A stretch of DNA of 39,968 nt, taken from an uncultured Fidelibacterota bacterium. Lineage in GTDB: Bacteria; Fidelibacterota; Marinisomatia; Marinisomatales; TCS55. Shown piece by piece: positions 39,401-39,968 of this stretch; within the stretch, counting starts at the first letter, position 1; every line of letters begins with the position of its first letter. A program made the position numbers and the translations under genes. The notes under the pieces were generated by a model. It searched no databases. It saw only the letters and a program-made list of their open reading frames with translations, and was not told where the DNA came from. The stretch covers positions 1 through 39,968 of the forward strand of contig CACMQQ010000011.1 of the NCBI GenBank assembly GCA_902615915.1, in the 5' to 3' direction.

Positions 39401-39968
39401 AATCTGTACACTTGCCTGGTCAGCGATATCACTTAATCTTAATCTTAGATGATGAATATTATTCCACTCTCTATTTTGCAAATTGCTTATTGGAACAAAT
39501 TCATTCAATGGTATTCTATATAACCTCCATCCAGTGAAATCTCCATCTTTTTTAGTTTGTCCAGCTAAAAAAACAGTATCTGCTAAAGAAAAAGATCGAG
39601 TGAAGTAGTCATTGGTTCTATCTAAAAATCCTGTTCTGTCTAAGTCTTCTGTATCTGGATACCTGCCAGCATCCAAAGCATTGCCCTCAGTGCCATTGAT
39701 CTTGGAATAATCAGAGCTACCCTCATTATATTCCCAATTATCTCCATTAGGATCGTCTTCGTCAACATCATTGCTAGTATTGATAAGTTCAACCTCGCCT
39801 AATTCTTTGTATTCTACATAACTTAATCCTTCTTTACTTAAACATCCACCCCATCCATTTTCAAAAGAATCGCTACAACCATCTATGCCAATATCTTCTT
39901 CATCATCCAATATGCCATCCCCAATCAGTCCGCCAACGGGTATATCCTCTGTGTTTAAAAGACCATTG
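36476..39968 (-). CDS. sprA: SprA/Sov-like outer-membrane translocon protein, partial
   Basis: The reading frame is open to the window edge (first codon 39967), so the N-terminal part is missing; about 1,160 C-terminal residues are present, where full SprA proteins have over 2,000. IPLNEFVPISNLQNREWNNI, LRLSDIADQASVQIAKIEL and GEVWLDELRLSGV are SprA blocks. Many barrel strands follow (NPNFNFSSNYRWS and others), ending in FGFDVNLAIRG. SprA forms the large pore of type IX secretion. An Arg/Ser-rich insert (SERTRSRSRSRRAP) lies near 37570-37620. The stop is coupled to the QC-like gene. Confidence 0.85.
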   Translation of the reverse strand, partial: NGLLNTEDIPVGGLIGDGILDDEEDIGIDGCSDSFENGWGGCLSKEGLSYVEYKELGEVELINTSNDVDEDDPNGDNWEYNEGSSDYSKINGTEGNALDAGRYPDTEDLDRTGFLDRTNDYFTRSFSLADTVFLAGQTKKDGDFTGWRLYRIPLNEFVPISNLQNREWNNIHHLRLRLSDIADQASVQIAKIELVGNEWQELGLAKGSFENFTKESSDSTFAISVINTDDNASYQPPKGVKGEYDQINQIRSKEQSLVLKFNQLPPRTSGAAIKSMIALSGDRAQSYLSYDKMKMYVHGSGINIGNENSDVEMFMRFGFGDNYYELRQPVYSGWDEGKNRNSVDLDLKWLTALKLKDSTSVRKFRETDIFADSINFREYRFTDELGIETGKKITIKGNPALNRIQFFVVGVINISDQPIDGEVWLDELRLSGVNKERGISMRMQSRLNISDIANTSFAYRRQDADFHVLQSRLGSNRSTESLNLNSGVNLEKFLPSEWGIKLPVTTSFANSISRPKYFPGQDIIVNENNTPDSILSLSTNMNLSIAFSKPSKSDNNLLKYTLDKINTRFSINRQMMSNEIQKEVLAESYQGQMSYALPFGRDNYIKPFKRLAFIPYLGAKIKDTQIYYLPSAFNASVNFNERLGQRTPRKGDKSPDDYNFGLSQSYILDYKLTDKINTKYTRSVNSNMNEYRGYIANNLFKGDIGFVSDRNENFSSSFSPKLSEWLNPNFNFSSNYRWSKSQDKNIEGSNIGNQVRFTTGTSFNLSRMIESYYTPNQVPPKRAPSERTRSRSRSRRAPTSEPNTTNINSQENTNDEAKDSFILRYVHAISKRINPINFSYTENLNKTGVGVLGDVPFSYRIGLKKYHGLDHSEQVGTNTGNFDHKKDFSIRSGISLSRSISFSFNYAQNLSTNIRGSGLQQRSMTRDYLSYGKFLENGFPFVGWSVRMTGLERNRIIGKYIKTMSIDHALNGKENRAWQFDKFNGPALSFLGIEDFISKYGDNERTSRVNMNFSPLIGATLSLNKGVTMTIRHNRTNSRETTSNGGQKIFNDQSYLITANYSHRGGFEIPLPFFDNYKINNQVNFTFNFDMNKNQTLQKSLEANKFAETAFTSSWKSGMRLTYSFSESVSGSMIWEYRESDSMHTGKRVDRDFGFDVNLAIRG

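Noticed and set aside
1-39968. CRISPR arrays, insertion sequences, prophage or integrase genes, attachment sites at the tRNA
   Set aside because: None seen on reading both strands; the tRNA-Asn is not followed by a duplicated 3' end or an integrase.

Overview
The window is AT-rich, densely coded bacterial DNA. The best fit is a marine member of the FCB superphylum, with Candidatus Marinimicrobia (SAR406) as my leading guess. Supporting signs are a SprA-type secretion protein, PorV/PorQ-type barrels, a C-terminal sorting-like domain, a lipoprotein of the 'PPSGGP' Ig type, a green-tuned proteorhodopsin, TTG/GTG/ATT start codons and a UGA-containing peroxiredoxin. The phylum is an inference; no marker-gene search was possible.

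Region 1 (1-8858, all minus strand) is a light-related island. A photolyase operon (DUF1737, SDR, DUF2256, FeS-type photolyase cut by the window edge) lies beside a VOC protein and a proton-pumping proteorhodopsin. Next come crtI-crtB-crtZ-crtYcd, then an NSS transporter, glutaredoxin, msrB and two tiny membrane ORFs. The same 21-bp element, made of two TTATGAGCG units plus TTT, lies 5 nt upstream of a -35-like hexamer both before the photolyase operon and before the rhodopsin. This suggests one shared regulator.

Region 2 (8962-12784, plus strand) is a second carotenoid operon: a CrtA-like monooxygenase, CrtD and CruF. A beta-barrel gene follows whose 5' end carries two UGA codons and one UAA in frame. 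With region 1 this gives a near-complete set for a monocyclic hydroxylated carotenoid of the saproxanthin/myxol type. The rhodopsin has a glycine at the helix-5 position that opens a fenestration for antenna carotenoids in xanthorhodopsin.

Region 3 (12781-21658, minus strand) holds a small Arg-rich ORF, a very large HExxH/beta-propeller/beta-barrel protein, a tRNA-Asn with a strong terminator, and an operon of Ig-like lipoprotein, mannose-1-P guanylyltransferase, a conserved 90-aa protein, HIT protein, a 69-aa membrane protein and a sodium:solute symporter.

Region 4 (21719-27571, plus strand) is a tyrosine degradation operon: HisC-like aminotransferase, HPPD, FAH, HGD, flavin reductase and a degenerate ANL-family protein. 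No maleylacetoacetate isomerase is present.

Region 5 (27568-39968) has a secreted conserved protein, two lipoproteins on the plus strand, and a long minus-strand operon with almost every junction overlapping: SprA (partial), M28/QC-like peptidase, lipoprotein, propeller with FlgD-like tail, PorV, PorQ-like, YibQ-like deacetylase, Nudix and a selenocysteine peroxiredoxin. In that last gene the UGA replaces the peroxidatic cysteine, so the 84-aa open frame normally visible is only its 3' part.
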